Of a stretch of DNA of 64,000 nucleotides, positions 13,019 through 25,469 are shown one piece after another (position 1 is the stretch's first letter; each line of letters begins with the position of its first letter). The stretch is taken from positions 44,948-108,947 of the forward strand of contig JAAMXP010000259.1 in the NCBI GenBank assembly GCA_019693395.1, in the 5' to 3' direction. The notes under the pieces are model-generated. The model did not search any database. It was not told the origin of the DNA and was given only the letters and a program-made list of their open reading frames with translations. Made by a program: the position numbers and the translations under genes. Source of the DNA: Ettlia oleoabundans (taxonomy: Eukaryota; Chlorophyta; Chlorophyceae; Chlamydomonadales).

Positions 13019-15143
13019 CATGCCAAATAAACTCTAGCATGCCAGGATCAGGGCTTATCTTCTGTTGCTCGCTGCCACTCTCCACCTTGGGCCCCCGCTG
13101 CACCGCTCTGTTCCCGACTTGACCTTGCGCATGAGCTGCCCTTGTCCGCTGCAACGCCCGCCACTGCCACTGCAACCGGCTGGCTGTTGCGCTGCTGGCA
13201 GCGCCCGGCTGCCGCTGTTCGCAGCTCCATCACACCTCCCAGCCTGTTTTGAGTTTCATCTGTGCAGACAGAATCAGCATAATCAGTACAGTGTGCTGCC
13301 GTCCTGGGCAGAATCCCGGCACGCAGCGCCTGCAGCGGTGGACTGTTAGCGGCGGCTAGTGAGAAGGGATGAGGACCGGTCATTTGACCCGTGGCAGTAA
13401 GCTCTTGACATGCCTTTACACGACTTTCCCGAAATGCCAAGCCGCATCAGCACACAGATTAAAATTACCTTTTGTTGTGTTTGTTGTGTGACCTTGCTAT
13501 ACTTGATACAGGAGGTGAGGGGGCAAGCAGCACTCGCACAGGTGGCCTGGGAGCGCTGGAGGTGGGAAGGGGTGCCGGTATTCTGCGGATGCAAATCCCG
13601 TTGGTGATACAGTGCGCAGGCTGTTGGCATTGGGCATTGGGCGCACGGCAGCGGTTGCTCAACACTTGCCGACGTGATGCTGGCAATGGGGCAGGAACGG
13701 CGGAAAGCCTCACAGGCAGATGCAGAACTGCAGGAGCTTGCAGCATCACCGCAGTCATACCTGTGACACCCTACAAAAGCCCTGCAAAGCCCTCCCTATC
13801 CCCCCACACACCCCACACCACCACCAGCACCACCACCACCACACACATATGCACCGCACGCATGCAACCCGCCATATGCTCCACACCCATCACACCCCAC
13901 CCCGCCCACCACTACCGCCACCATCACTGCCACCAATCCATAGTGATCACCTGACAGCCCACCATTTGATTAGGTTCTTAGGAGTTGTTGGGAGTTTGCG
14001 CCATACTATTAGAATTTGCAGCATCGATGAACAGCGGCATCGCTCTGTTGCCCCTCCTCATTGTCTTGATTCCCATCTGCAAGGTTGGCGAGCGCTTGCA
14101 ACCCCTCGCTTCATTTTAGTTCGTGTTTAACTCCCATCATTGAATACATGAATACTGGATCGCTCGGCCACGCCTTCCCGAGCCCTTCCCTTTCAGCTTT
14201 GACAAAATGCACGTTTTGCAATTCCCAGCAATCCTATGATGCTTATCCCTTTAATCATATTTGCAATTCTTTGTGCCCCTTGGCAGTTGCAGCTTTGCCT
14301 CTGCCAAACCCCCTTGCTGTGCTTAGTACGCTTCCCAAACTTGGGTGCTACGGCACGGCACCGGGCCTGTGCTTCCAAACAGCGACAGAGATTATCAGAG
14401 GTTTGTTTGAAGCAAACTTTCTTCCAGCCCTGGCACCATTCTGTCACCCTTCTGGCTTCTGCTATCCTCCACGGCTGGAGGTGTCTACCCGTACCTGCTT
14501 ACTCTGCAACTTATAGCTTTGGCCATTTGTAAGCCTGCGCGGAGACAGGCAAGGGCAAAGGCACACAGGCGCAAAGCAGTGGCGCAGCAGGTGATGGCGG
14601 GAGCATGAGGCTATCGGTTCCGCTGCGCTTGTACCTCTTGTTGCTGCCTGGCCACGGCTGCTCAAAGTGCTCATAGGCAGGTGTGGCATTGCACCGTAAC
14701 CGCAATTGTCTATACACGTAACCTTAAATTGAACAGGTGGTCAAGTTTACAGGCACGTAGGTGTCAGTCAGTCGCTCGGACCACTTGCAAAATCACATCA
14801 GTAAGGTGTAGTACCAGCAGGATAAATCAGCAGCAACGATGTTGCTGGCGTCACAAGTGTTGACAAGGCAGTGAAGCAGGCATAACAGTGGCGGGAGCAA
14901 ACGAGCGTGCAGGGCAACACAGGTGGCGGCCAACCCGGCGCCACCACATGAGTCCCATTATTGGCAACAAACGTCGGAGCAGGTGCAACACAACAGTATC
15001 AAGACCACAGCTGGTCTGACACGTCAGCAACACGCACGGAGGTCGCAGGTGGGTGGAAAGCTTAGGCTAGCGGTGAAGCATGCACGGTGGCGGGAGGGCG
15101 TGACACATTCAGCCTTGTGAGGATGTACTTCAGATTGTCTGTG
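13019..15143. other. 2.1 kb between convergent UTP14 and CXC genes, no convincing gene
   Basis: This stretch holds the 3' ends of both neighbours. A CAC/CCA-rich simple-sequence tract lies at about 13800-13930. Both strands have short open frames, but none has a recognisable domain. The best candidate is a possible short spliced plus-strand gene between about 13370 and 13765 (see findings). A TTACA (TGTAA on the minus strand) at 14747-14751 could be the poly(A) signal of the CXC gene. Confidence 0.5.
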
Positions 15144-18100
15144 TCATGTTGTGCCGTTTGCATTTGCCGCCGTGGATGCTGCTGCCTCTTGCTGTTGCTG
15201 CTCACACTGCGGGGTAGCTGTCGCAGCCGCTGTGCTGCCACTAGCTCCAGCCATGACGCTGCTCGGCTCCTGCTTTACCGCCGGGTGCAGGGTCCGAGGG
15301 GTTGGCTGCATTAGCAGCGTCGCACCCGCCAGCTGCTGCCCACCGCCAGCTGCCGCCAGCTGTTGTGCCATCAGCGCCTGCGGCAGCAGCACCAGCTGCG
15401 GCTGTCCCGGCGAGGGAGCCGCCATGAACATGCCGGTGCTGCCAGCAGGGGCTGCCTGGGCTGCAGCAGGGGGAGTGTAAGCAACAGGGACTTGCAGGTT
15501 TCAGGTTCGCACCGTCCAGTGCATGCAGCAGAGCAGACTAATCCCCCTGCTTGTGTAAGTGCATCGTGTGATGCAATAATGGCAGCCTTTGTGCCTGATT
15601 TTCGTGGGCACACACTGCTTCACGCTCAGCCTGCCTGGCAATGTTAAGCACACATTGCAGCCTATCCCTACCTGGCTTGAGCTGCGGCAGCCCCATGCCC
15701 AGCAAGCCCGCAACGCCCTGCTGCTGGTGCTGCTGCTGTGCCGCCAGTGTCTTCTTCTCAACCTTCTCCCCCACCACACGGCAAATCATCTGCGACGAAA
15801 GGGGTGCGCAATATGGCATTCAGCGTAAGAAATGTGCAATAAAGGCCAGGCTCAGCCTGGACCATGCAACTACCACTCGTCCACCACCAGCCTATTGCCC
15901 ACGCCACCAACCACGCATAAGTTTTCAAAAGAGAAGGAGAGCGCTGACAAAACAACTTCAGCAAGGTAAACTTAAATTCAAACCTACACACCTGCAACGT
16001 GTCTCGGAACTCCGTAAGCACAAGCCGCTCCTGCGCATCATACAGACTCTCCTCCTCCTGCTGCTGCCCTGTGCTTACTGCGCCTATTGCAAGAGCGGCA
16101 CCACCGCCGTCACCAGCAGCATCAGCCATGCCAGTCGCTCCGTTTGTGGTTGCAGGCGGGGAGGGCTGCCCTGTCGATGCATGCTGCCTTTGCATTGCCG
16201 CAGCTGGCTCACTGCCTGCGGCTGGCACTGCTGCATCACCATCAACCTCCATGCTGTCACTCTCCTGCTTAACGGGCTGCACACCAACTGCTGCCTTGGC
16301 TTGCTGCTGCTGCCGACGCTTGTTTGGAGAGAGCGCGGCAGGCCGCTGCTGCTGCTGGGCTGCAGGCTGCTGCTGTGCATCAACATCCATGGCGACGGCT
16401 TGGTCAGCTTCCAGCGGTGCTAACTGGGACTGCTGCCGGCGATCATATTCTTCCTGTGACACCACCATCAGCAGCATGGCCAGCTTCTCCACAACTTCCG
16501 GCTTGATCACCTCCCGTACCGCCTCCCTTGCCAGCACCTGCTCATGCTCAGCCGTCAGCGGCTTGGGGCCGGCAGCAGCTGCGTGCGCTGCGGCCAGTTG
16601 AGCTGCAGCAGCTGCGTGTGCCTGCTGCAGCTGCGCCAAGCCTGGGAAACCGGCGCTGCCTGTGTTTGGCGGTGTGAAACCTGCAGCATCACCCAGCAGT
16701 AATGATCATGCGCATAGGAAAGAGCCTAACCCTCAAATGATGCCATTCATGGGCTGACGTGCACCGACTTGCAACTACAGCCAGTAGCACAAGCCATACA
16801 GGCAGGCAAAACACGGCCACAAAATGAAAGTGACTCTCCCTTTTCCCCTAGCAGCACCTAGGCGCGCACTGGGTGCTGCCGCCGCTGCTGCGGGTGAGAT
16901 GGTGCGTGCAGTTCGCCGCAGGCCCATGGGCGACCCAGGCCGCTCGCTCTACGCACAGGGAGAGGCAATCAATAGCAAGGGTAAAGCATGGAACCCAGCG
17001 CAGCACGACAACAACCAACTTGCTGTTTGTGGAGTTGCAACAATAAGTCAACTGCCACGTGAGCAAGCTCAGCAGCGGCTCAAATTCAGTCGAAATGTTG
17101 ACTTTTCCAAAATCGGAAACATGCTCTGCACAGTGCTTGCACAATGATATCATATGCTGGTCATGTTGGATTGTTCCTCCTATTCCTATATGACCTGTGC
17201 TCACTCACCTGCGGGGGCGACACCAAGGCATCCCTTGCCTCACTGCCCTCGTAGTTCTTGCAATCCAAGCACTTGCAGATTTCGCTGCACACAATGCCTG
17301 CACATTCCAAAACTGACCACCACATGATTGCTACCATGACGGCCACAATAAATGTGTGATAGGCAACGAAGTGGCACCGCAGTCTGCGACAGGGAGGTTC
17401 CTCCAAGATGTAGGTACTGGTTTGACCTCGTACAATCAAAGCCGCCCACCTGCTTGGAAGCACTCGCAGTACTTCTTGAGACAGCCGCTCTTCTTGCAAT
17501 TGCAACCCTTATTGTGTCGCGCGCCACCTGAGCGACGGCTATCGGGCTGCAGCAGTGGCGGAGAGGAAGGGGCCAGGTTTTGAGACAGCATTCCGGCAGC
17601 AGAGCACATGGGTAATGATGGCTGGCCAATCTGTGTGCCTTTGCCTGTGGCTGCCTGCCTGGAACACCACAATTCTCCAGCTGTGCCGCTTTTACGTGTT
17701 CCTGATGTGCATTATCCCCGGCTCAATGCCTGCTGAGCAGCCGCTAGCTGGTTGAAAAGGCGGGGCAGACAGGAGGCCATGCTGCTCCTGGCTGTGCAAC
17801 TTCCAAGCGGCAGGCAAATCCAGACAGCAGACGACTTGGCGCCAAGAAAGCTAATCGGCCAGGCGAAGCAGCAACCTCAGCGGGCAAGGCAGGGTGAGCA
17901 GCGCACCCCTCCCGCGATCTTGGGCCTGAATGCGTTTGGGTTGCGCTCCAGTATTGCCTCCACTGCTGACTGCCGCGTCGCCTCGTGCTCCCTGTTGTTG
18001 TAGCAGTTGATGCAGTTGCAGCCGTCGCAGTACCTCCCCGAGGCGAAGCACTCGCAGTAGCTGCAGGCAGGATATGCGTTAGGTGAGGCGCATGTGGCAC

Positions 18101-18914
18101 GAAGTCGGGGCTAAGCCTGGAGAATGGGTGGGTAGCATTTCAGCAATGCAAAACTTTGCATGAGCGTGGGGCGAGGCAGGCATCACCATCACGTGTTGGG
18201 CAGGATTACCAGAAGACCCACAAGACCAATAGTGCGCTGTGCATGCAGATTATACTACTCACAGCTTGAGGCAGCGAGAATTTTTACAGTTGCAATGCTT
18301 CTTGCCGGCTGCTGCTGCTGAAGACGAGCGGCTGCCTGGACGACTGGCGGGCCGGCGGGCTGCAGCTGCGGCGGCTGCGGAAGCCGAAGGTCCAACACTT
18401 GCCACTGGCTGCGGCACTGCTGGGTAGAAGAAAGGCTGCTGCATACCGGGCCGCGCAGCGAACGTGAAGGTGCCTGCAGGGCCTGCTACAGGTAGCATAC
18501 CGGCAGCTGCCAAGCTTGGGTTGATCGCGGCCAGGGCAGGGTGCAGCGACAGCGCTGTGGGACGGGCTCCTCCTGCCGCTGCAGCTGAAGGAAGCATCGC
18601 CGCCAGCGCCGCTGCCTGCTGCGCGCTGGCAGCCGCCGCCATCTGCTGTGCGGACGCCGCCGCTGCCACTGCTGCCTGCGCCTGCTGCTGCCCCTGGGTG
18701 GGGTTTGGCGGCTCTGCGGGACGCCGGTATGGCGAACAGATAGCGTGGGCAACCAGCAAAACACAAGCAACCGAAGCAGGCAAGCCAGCGCCCGCAACAC
18801 AGGCATGCTCGAGTGTTCACAGTGGAGCTGGCAGCGGCTGTGGGAGACACTCGCTGCCACCTCACCTGAAGAGCCTTGCTGCTGTTGCTGCTTTTGTTGT
18901 TGTTGCTGCTGCAT
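15144..18914 (-). CDS. Tesmin/TSO1-like CXC-domain DNA-binding protein (CPP/LIN54 family)
   Basis: Nuclear transcription factor family. In plants and animals CXC proteins act in cell-cycle (MuvB/DREAM-type) gene control. Exons (descending): 18914-18866, 18713-18263, 18060-17907, 17546-17450, 17297-17209, 16948-16858, 16680-15992, 15789-15672, 15460-15144. The total is 2055 nt, giving 684 residues. The first Cys-rich CXC repeat, with [16 protein letters not shown], lies at about 154-190. The second, with [20 protein letters not shown], lies at about 228-265. They are joined by NPNAFRPKI, the conserved spacer of the family. Polyglutamine (N-terminus) and Ala/Gln-rich tracts flank them. The start is the first ATG before a poly-Q run, and a 5' extension is possible. 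The boundary between exons 3 and 4 (linker) is the least certain splice. Confidence 0.9.
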
Positions 18915-19447
18915 CGCGCTGGCTATCTTATCCAACGCTCTAGGGGCAGTAGGGTGCGTCGGGAGAGCGGCGTCAGGGCGGCCGACAGGATGGGCCCGGC
19001 CGAGGGCTCCAAACTGGTAAGCCCGGGCGTAACAGTCGAACGCGAGTTGAACGAGCGCCGCCGTCGGAGCTCGAGCTCAGCAGAAGAGCTTCGTGGCCCC
19101 TCGATGCCTCGGCGGGGACCACGGCTGCGATAAAAAGGCACTGAAGGCCCCAAGAAGATGCCCTGATCAACTTTCGCTGTCTGCCGGGGAGCTGATGGAG
19201 AGCAGAGCATTTGTGTTTGAGGACACCGCAGCAGGACAGGACAGCATGGACGCGGGGAACAACGTTCGATTGAAATGCGATCGACCAATTCTGAGCATCG
19301 AATTGGCCTGGTGTTGCTCTGGAGCAGGGGGAGCGCTCGATCACCATTCGTCTACGTCTCGGTTCGCCTCCAGGCCCTTACCCTGCAGCTGGTAGCCGGC
19401 TCCAGCGGTTTTTTTTGAGTGCCAGCTGTTAGGCAGACTTGGCAGAC
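18915..19447. promoter_or_regulatory. Shared upstream region of the CXC and CCT6 genes
   Basis: 533 bases between divergent starts. There are open frames on both strands here but no family match. It presumably holds both promoters and leaders. Confidence 0.5.
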
Positions 19448-22400
19448 ATGGCATCAGTAAGGCAGCTGAATCCCAAGGCGGAAGTGCTGGGACGCAGCGC
19501 TGCTTGCTTCATGAACGTCAATGCCGGTGAGACAGGCGCAGTGGCCGACCACTTCCCGCGATCACGCCCTGCATGTTGGCGGGCACAACATTGCAGACCC
19601 AGCCTGCTGTGCAGCAGCGTTGACCTGCCGCCAGTGTGCCGAATTGGGTCTCCTTCCTGCTTACTTTGCAGCCAAGGGGCTCTATGATGTTATGAAGACA
19701 AATCTGGGACCCAAGGGCACCATCAAGATGCTGGTTGGCGGTGCAGGAGGTGTGTGCCACTGCCCGCAGAGGCCCGGGGGGAGGCTGTAGGCTCAGTGTG
19801 CGCGCCTGTGCTTCTTTGCCATCAGCTGTGCAACGTTACTATCAATTCGCTGCAGTTGCAGGTCATATTGTTTGATTGTCAAGTCTGTTGCAGCAGCTTG
19901 GTGCAGAACGCCAGCGCCGCATCAGTCTTGCCGGCGCTGCAGCTGTCCTTCTTGCTTGCGCTCCCAACATAATACAGCTGCTGTGCACCCGTTCATTGTT
20001 CATAGCCGCTCAATGCTCTTGCCTGATCCTGCTTGGTACCCTGATAGCTCATCTCTACTCCGCCCCAGATCGCCGTATTGGTTAGTTCATGCGTCCCATC
20101 AATCCTTCTGCCGCAGACATCAAGCTCACCAAGGACGGCAACGTGCTGCTGCGTGAAATGCAAATCACAAACCCCACAGCGGTCATGATTGCACGCACAG
20201 CGGTGGCACAGGATGAGGTTACAGGGTGAGGCAGCTTGCATGCCTCTATTTGTGTGGAGAGTGGTAGCTAGGGAGGGATTGTGCAAGATAGCGAAGGCCT
20301 GTACATCTGTGGAGGCACCAGGCACTGCAGCATGGAAAGACACAGCTTGTAGGTGCATGCGTTTGGTTGTGATGATGCTTGAGTGAGGTCACAGCAGTGC
20401 TGCAGCCACCTACTGCTCGCTTCCTTGGTATTACTGTCCCCTTTCAATCTAACCCATACTGGTTCTTAACCGTGCTTTGCCCTCCTTACCATTTCTTCCT
20501 ACTTGGCACAGAGACGGCACCACCACCATGGTCATCCTGATTGGGGAGCTGATGAAGCAGGCAGAGCGCTACATTGCAGATGGCCTGCACCCGCGAATCA
20601 TAGCAGAGGTAACTGCCGGGCTGTTGCTGGGCAAACAACAGATGGTTTAGAAGTCAGCAGCAATAATTTGGTGTCATTCGGGCAGTGGTGGGTGTTGGTG
20701 TGGTGGGATGAGTCACTATCGCTGGTTGCAGGGGTGTTTTTACAGTCTGTTGCTCTGTGTCCAGTTCAAAGGGACGCGCCTGCGACAGATCGCGTAGCAG
20801 CTTCTGCCCGATCCGCCAGCCCGCAACCCCATGCATGTCCTGACACTATGAATGCGCCTTTCCTTGCTGTGCTGGGTTACTTCACGCCGGTGAAGCCATC
20901 ATTGAGTCACTGTGATGCTGTTTGACGGACCACCGAACATACAACAAGTCAACCCACCATACACACCACCCATTAATCTGCAGGGTTACGAGATAGCCAA
21001 GCGTGACCTGCTGTCCTTCCTGGACAGCTTCAAAGAGGCAGCCAACCCAGAGGACAGGTGGGATGGAGCTAGCCTGCACACACAGACTTGTGCAGTCGTA
21101 CATCGCTTGTGTGCCCTGTGCGTGGTGGTATTATAGGCAGCAGTGAGGCATTTGCTGCTGGGATCCTGGTCGACTTCAACCTATTCTTGGGCAGCTGGCC
21201 AGCTTGATAAGCTGCAGCAGCGCAAAGTAGGGAAACCTGAGCATCGTGCGGCTACTTGCTGAACTCGTTCTGCCCCACTCGCTGCGCCTAGCTGCCTGCT
21301 GGAAACCGTGCCCTCCACACCGCCGGTTGTACCCCCTGCCCCTCGTTGCAGGGAGACGCTTCGCTGCGTGGCCCGCACTGCTCTGCGCACCAAGCTGCGC
21401 GAGGGGTTGGCGGATCAGCTGACAGACATTGTGGTGGATGCGGTGCTCACAATCCATAAGCCGGACCAGCCTCTGGACCTTTATATGGTGCGAATGCAGA
21501 CAGCCTGCTGCCCGACTTGCCCTGCTGCCTTACTTTTGCTACCCCACCCGCAGGGTGGATCACCACCCTTATCCCTCTGCATTTGGTTCAAGTTGGTGAT
21601 TGATTTCTCCCTTGCTTGTTATCGTGGGGTCCCTGGTTCATCCACCCCGCCTCCAGATGCCAGTTGGTGTGATACCCGCCACCCCAGCTTGATGTGCCGC
21701 TGCACCGCTGCAGGTTGAGATCATGCACATGCGGCACAAGTTGGACACAGACACACGCCTCATACGGTGGGTGGGGGCTATAACAGAGCAGTATAACAGC
21801 TGCGGCAGAGGTGTTGCTGGTAGCAGCAGGCAGGATGGGTGCTAGGTGTGTTTCATCACAACCTTTGCGGCAGCTTGACAAAATACCTAGTCATCTCTGA
21901 TCCCCCCCCTATGACACCTGCAGAGGTCTTGTCTTGGATCACGGTGCGCGCCACCCCGACATGCCCAAGCGCCTTGAGAACTGCCATGTGCTCAACTGCA
22001 ACATCTCGTTGGAGTATGAGAAGAGCGAGGTGGGTGGTTGTCGGTGGGACAGACGCTTTGGGTCCCAATGTTTCCCTTGATGTTCCTAAAGCAAGCCGTT
22101 TGCCGCCTGTGATATCCTGTGGACTCTGGCTGCCAGAGGTGCCTGCTGCCTGTCGCTGCGCGATTGTGTTTTCGACATCTTGTAAATGGCAACTAGATTC
22201 GCACCAGCTATCGCACCTGCTTACTACACCCTCGAACTCCATTCTTTCCTGCAGGTCAACGCTGGCTTCTTTTACTCATCTGCGGAGCAGCGTGAGAAGC
22301 TGGTGGCTGCTGAGAGGGCGGTGGTGGATGATAAGGTGCAGCGCATCATAGACCTGAAAAAGAAGGTATGGCTGGCTGGTTAGTTGGTTGGTGATTGTTT

Positions 22401-25085
22401 CTATATTGGTTGTCGCCCACATGCCCTTTTGGTATGCAACTGCGTTATCTGTGTAGGGCGTGCAAGGTGGATAGGTCCATTAGTGATGGGCGGCGGTTGG
22501 GTTGACGGCATCAGACCTGCCCCTGTGCATCCTCCCTCACTGAGTCATGGCTGCCTGCCTCCCTCAGCTGCTTGAGTAGCGTCCTTTATACCTGCTTGCC
22601 ACCATGTGCAGGTGTGCGCTGACGGCAGCAGTTTTGTGGTGATCAACCAGAAGGGGATTGACCCGGCCTCTCTGGACTTGCTGGCCAAGGAGGGCATACT
22701 GGCTCTGAGGTGAGCTCTACTTGGGGATGTGGGTAGGTGTGTGGGGTGTAGGCATAAAGCCTTGGGGCTGACTGGCAGTCGGGTTGCAGCTTGCCTTGCC
22801 GCATCACGCCTGCTGCCTGCCTCGTCTGTCAGTATCGCAGAATACATCATCACAGAACTTGCAGTGGACCTTCAAACCTGCCATGGTTGTGATGATTTGA
22901 TCTTCTTTTGTCAGCTATTTGCGGCCATCTCAATACAGGCCGGTACTGCCCTTCCTGTGCTGCAGGCGGGCCAAGCGACGCAATGCCGAGCGGCTGCAGC
23001 TTGCGTGCGGCGGCTTCACAGTGAACAGCGGTGCGTGCTTGTTCTTCTGGCCCCCTGACGTTATGTTGCTGAGCTGCCTCCCCTGTTGAAGGCCTCTGTC
23101 CGCCCTGTGGACCGTTGCTCACAGCAGGGTCTGTGCCCGCCCTTGCAACCTCGCCTCACCTGTATTGTAGATCCATCTCCCCACCCTTGTGCCACGATAT
23201 TGTTGTTGCTGTCTTGCCTTTCGCCTCCACCTGCCCGTTCCCTTGTTTGACCAGACCACTTGTCCGTGTTGAAGCAGCTCATAAACTCTTCCCTCCTTTT
23301 GACGCCATGCATTCCATCGGTACACTTTTCACTTACAACACCCTGCCACATCCCACCAATTGTTGTTCCACTGTGCAGTTGAGGAGCTGTCCCCTGAATG
23401 CCTGGGTCACGCTGGGCTGGTGTATGAGCACGTGCTGGGCGAGGACAAGTTCACGTTTGTGGAGGATGTGCGCCACCCACACTCGTGCACAGTGCTGATT
23501 AAGGGGCCTAACGATTACACCATCGCGCAGGTAGGCGAGCCAGGGGTGGGCGGCATGCGATGTGCGTGTGGTGACAGCCGCCCGTATGATTGCTCGGGTC
23601 TATGGGTGGTAGAATTGGTTTGAGAGTGACTGATAGGGAGCAGTGCTCGGGAGCATTTGTCATGCTTTGCATGCTGGCATGGCTTATCGTGCAGATCAAG
23701 GACGCGGTGCGCGACGGGCTGCGGGCGGTGAAGAACACGATAGAGGATGCGGCAGGTGGGGGTTACACTTTGACTACTTCTCTGTGGGTCACCATACTTT
23801 GTGTTCAAAGGGAACAGCTGTACGGCAAGTGGCAGGATGCCTGCCACACCGGTTAACATATACATCTCTGCTTTAAAGAATCTGCGCATTTTCAAGTGGG
23901 TCACTTTCCAGTGTACTTTGATGTTTTTTTTGGTTTTCTGCCTGCTCAAGCAGCTGATCTGCCTACTGTCTCTTGCCTGCTGACCGCAGTTGTGCCGGGC
24001 GCGGGAGCCTTTGAGGTGGCGGCGGCGCAGCACCTGCGCACCAAGACCATCAAAACTGTGGAGGGGAGGGCCAAGCTGGGCATAGAAGCCTTTGCTGAGG
24101 TGGGTTGGGCTGTACCTGCTGCCATCCAGCATTCCCCTGTCAACGTACTGTCAATCCATCTTCTACCTGGTCGCTCCATCCTACAGTTTACAAAGGTTGT
24201 TGTGTTTTTGCCTGCCATGGCTTGGTCGTTTCTGCCTGCTCATCCATCGTTTCCGTCCATGTATTAATAATCCTGCAGGCGCTTTTGGGGCTGCCCAAGA
24301 TACTGGCTGAGAACAGCGGCTACGACCCACAGGACACTATCATCGCGCTGCAGGTGGGTGGGTGGTGTGGGAACGGGGCAGGATATTGGCAGTAGGCACT
24401 ACTCAAAAGCACTGGAGCTATGGAGTTCGCAGCGGGGTTTGTAACGCCCGGGCAAACAACTTGGTGCGTGGAGTAACAGTTCTGTTCACAACAGCACTGC
24501 AATAATAGCAATAAAGTGGTGGACCTCCACCCAGCAGCTGCTTCCCCTCCCTCCTGTTCGCACTTTACAGCCACCGGAGCTTCCCACTTCTCACCTCTGC
24601 TGTGCCTTGCCATCTACAGGAAGAGGCTGAGCGTGGTGGGTGTGTGGGGTTGGATGTGGCAAGTGGCGAGCCCGCTGACCCGCACCTGGGCGGTGTGCTG
24701 GACAACTACATTGTGAAGCGCCAGATACTGCAGAGGTGCGGGCAATCTGAACAACAAGCTATGGAGGCAGCCCTCTTTGATGTTTTAGTGTGATATGTGT
24801 TGTGTCGGATTTGGCTGGAAATGAGGCTTCAGCTGCATTTAAATATGTGTGATGCGCCTGTTTCGCCACCCAAGTTGCCATAGCTGGAGCCACAAACCCT
24901 TTACAACCGAAGCTCGAAATTTACTGCCTCTACGCCTCTGACCCCCCCCCTCTTTCCACCCCACCCCACCCCCCACCCCAATCTTATTGCACTGTGCCAA
25001 CTGCAGCGCGCCTATCGTGGCCAGCCAGCTGCTGCTAGTTGACGAAGTGCTGCGGGCGGGCATGAACATGCGTAGAAATGGATGA
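19448..25085 (+). CDS. CCT6: T-complex protein 1 subunit zeta (CCT6)
   Basis: One of eight subunits of the cytosolic TRiC/CCT chaperonin, which folds actin and tubulin using ATP. There are 17 exons: 19448-19526, 19672-19749, 20117-20225, 20512-20608, 20984-21057, 21352-21487, 21714-21766, 21924-22029, 22255-22365, 22612-22709, 22966-23030, 23379-23530, 23695-23755, 23990-24099, 24279-24353, 24620-24735, 25007-25085. The sum is 1599 nt, giving 532 residues, the usual family length. It begins [14 protein letters not shown]. It has [12 protein letters not shown], the nucleotide loop GDGTTT (89-94), [13 protein letters not shown] in the C-terminal half of the ATP site, and ends [11 protein letters not shown] plus two residues. 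No key residue is missing. The last intron has a long C-rich tract. Confidence 0.97.
24941..24980 (+). repeat. C-rich tract before the last CCT6 exon
   Basis: Runs of 4-9 C broken by single A or T bases, forming the polypyrimidine region of the last intron. The minus strand has at least four G-runs and could form a G-quadruplex. Confidence 0.7.
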
Positions 25086-25333
25086 CTGAAAAAAGCCCAG
25101 GCCAAACTAGGGTCATGTGTTACCCCTATGAAATGCATACACGGCACACCAGGTCGCGCCTTGGCATCTCTTACAATTATTATCCAGCTGTGTTTTGTTG
25201 GTACACAACAGAATGAAACACAGCAGCTGGCAGCGATGACAGAAGCAGGCAGGCTGAGAAGCCGCTGCAAAACTCGATGCAAGGCAGGCAATAAGCTGGG
25301 CGACAAAGATGCCCCACTGACGGCATGTGAGGC

Positions 25334-25338
25334 TGTAA
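25334..25338 (+). terminator. TGTAA polyadenylation signal for CCT6
   Basis: TGTAA 249 bases past the CCT6 stop. A TTACA at 25171-25175 could serve the convergent ML-domain gene, which would make the two 3' ends overlap. Confidence 0.55.
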
Positions 25339-25469
25339 GCACCAGGATTTCATAGTCTACAATTGGCTCAAAAGACTGGGGGGACGTGGCATAAGAGCCC
25401 CTGAAGGTACAAAAAGGGTGTCGTAGGAGCCCAATATAGGACGGGCACTACCCCGCTTCTACTCTATCC

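Noticed and set aside
15641..16423. 260-codon plus-strand frame
   Set aside because: Antisense shadow of the CXC-protein exons; rich in Cys/Leu from CTG/TGC repeats and without a family match.
16824..17147. 107-codon plus-strand frame between CXC exons
   Set aside because: Its 5' half is antisense to a CXC exon (16858-16948) and the rest is intron. No splice or poly(A) support.
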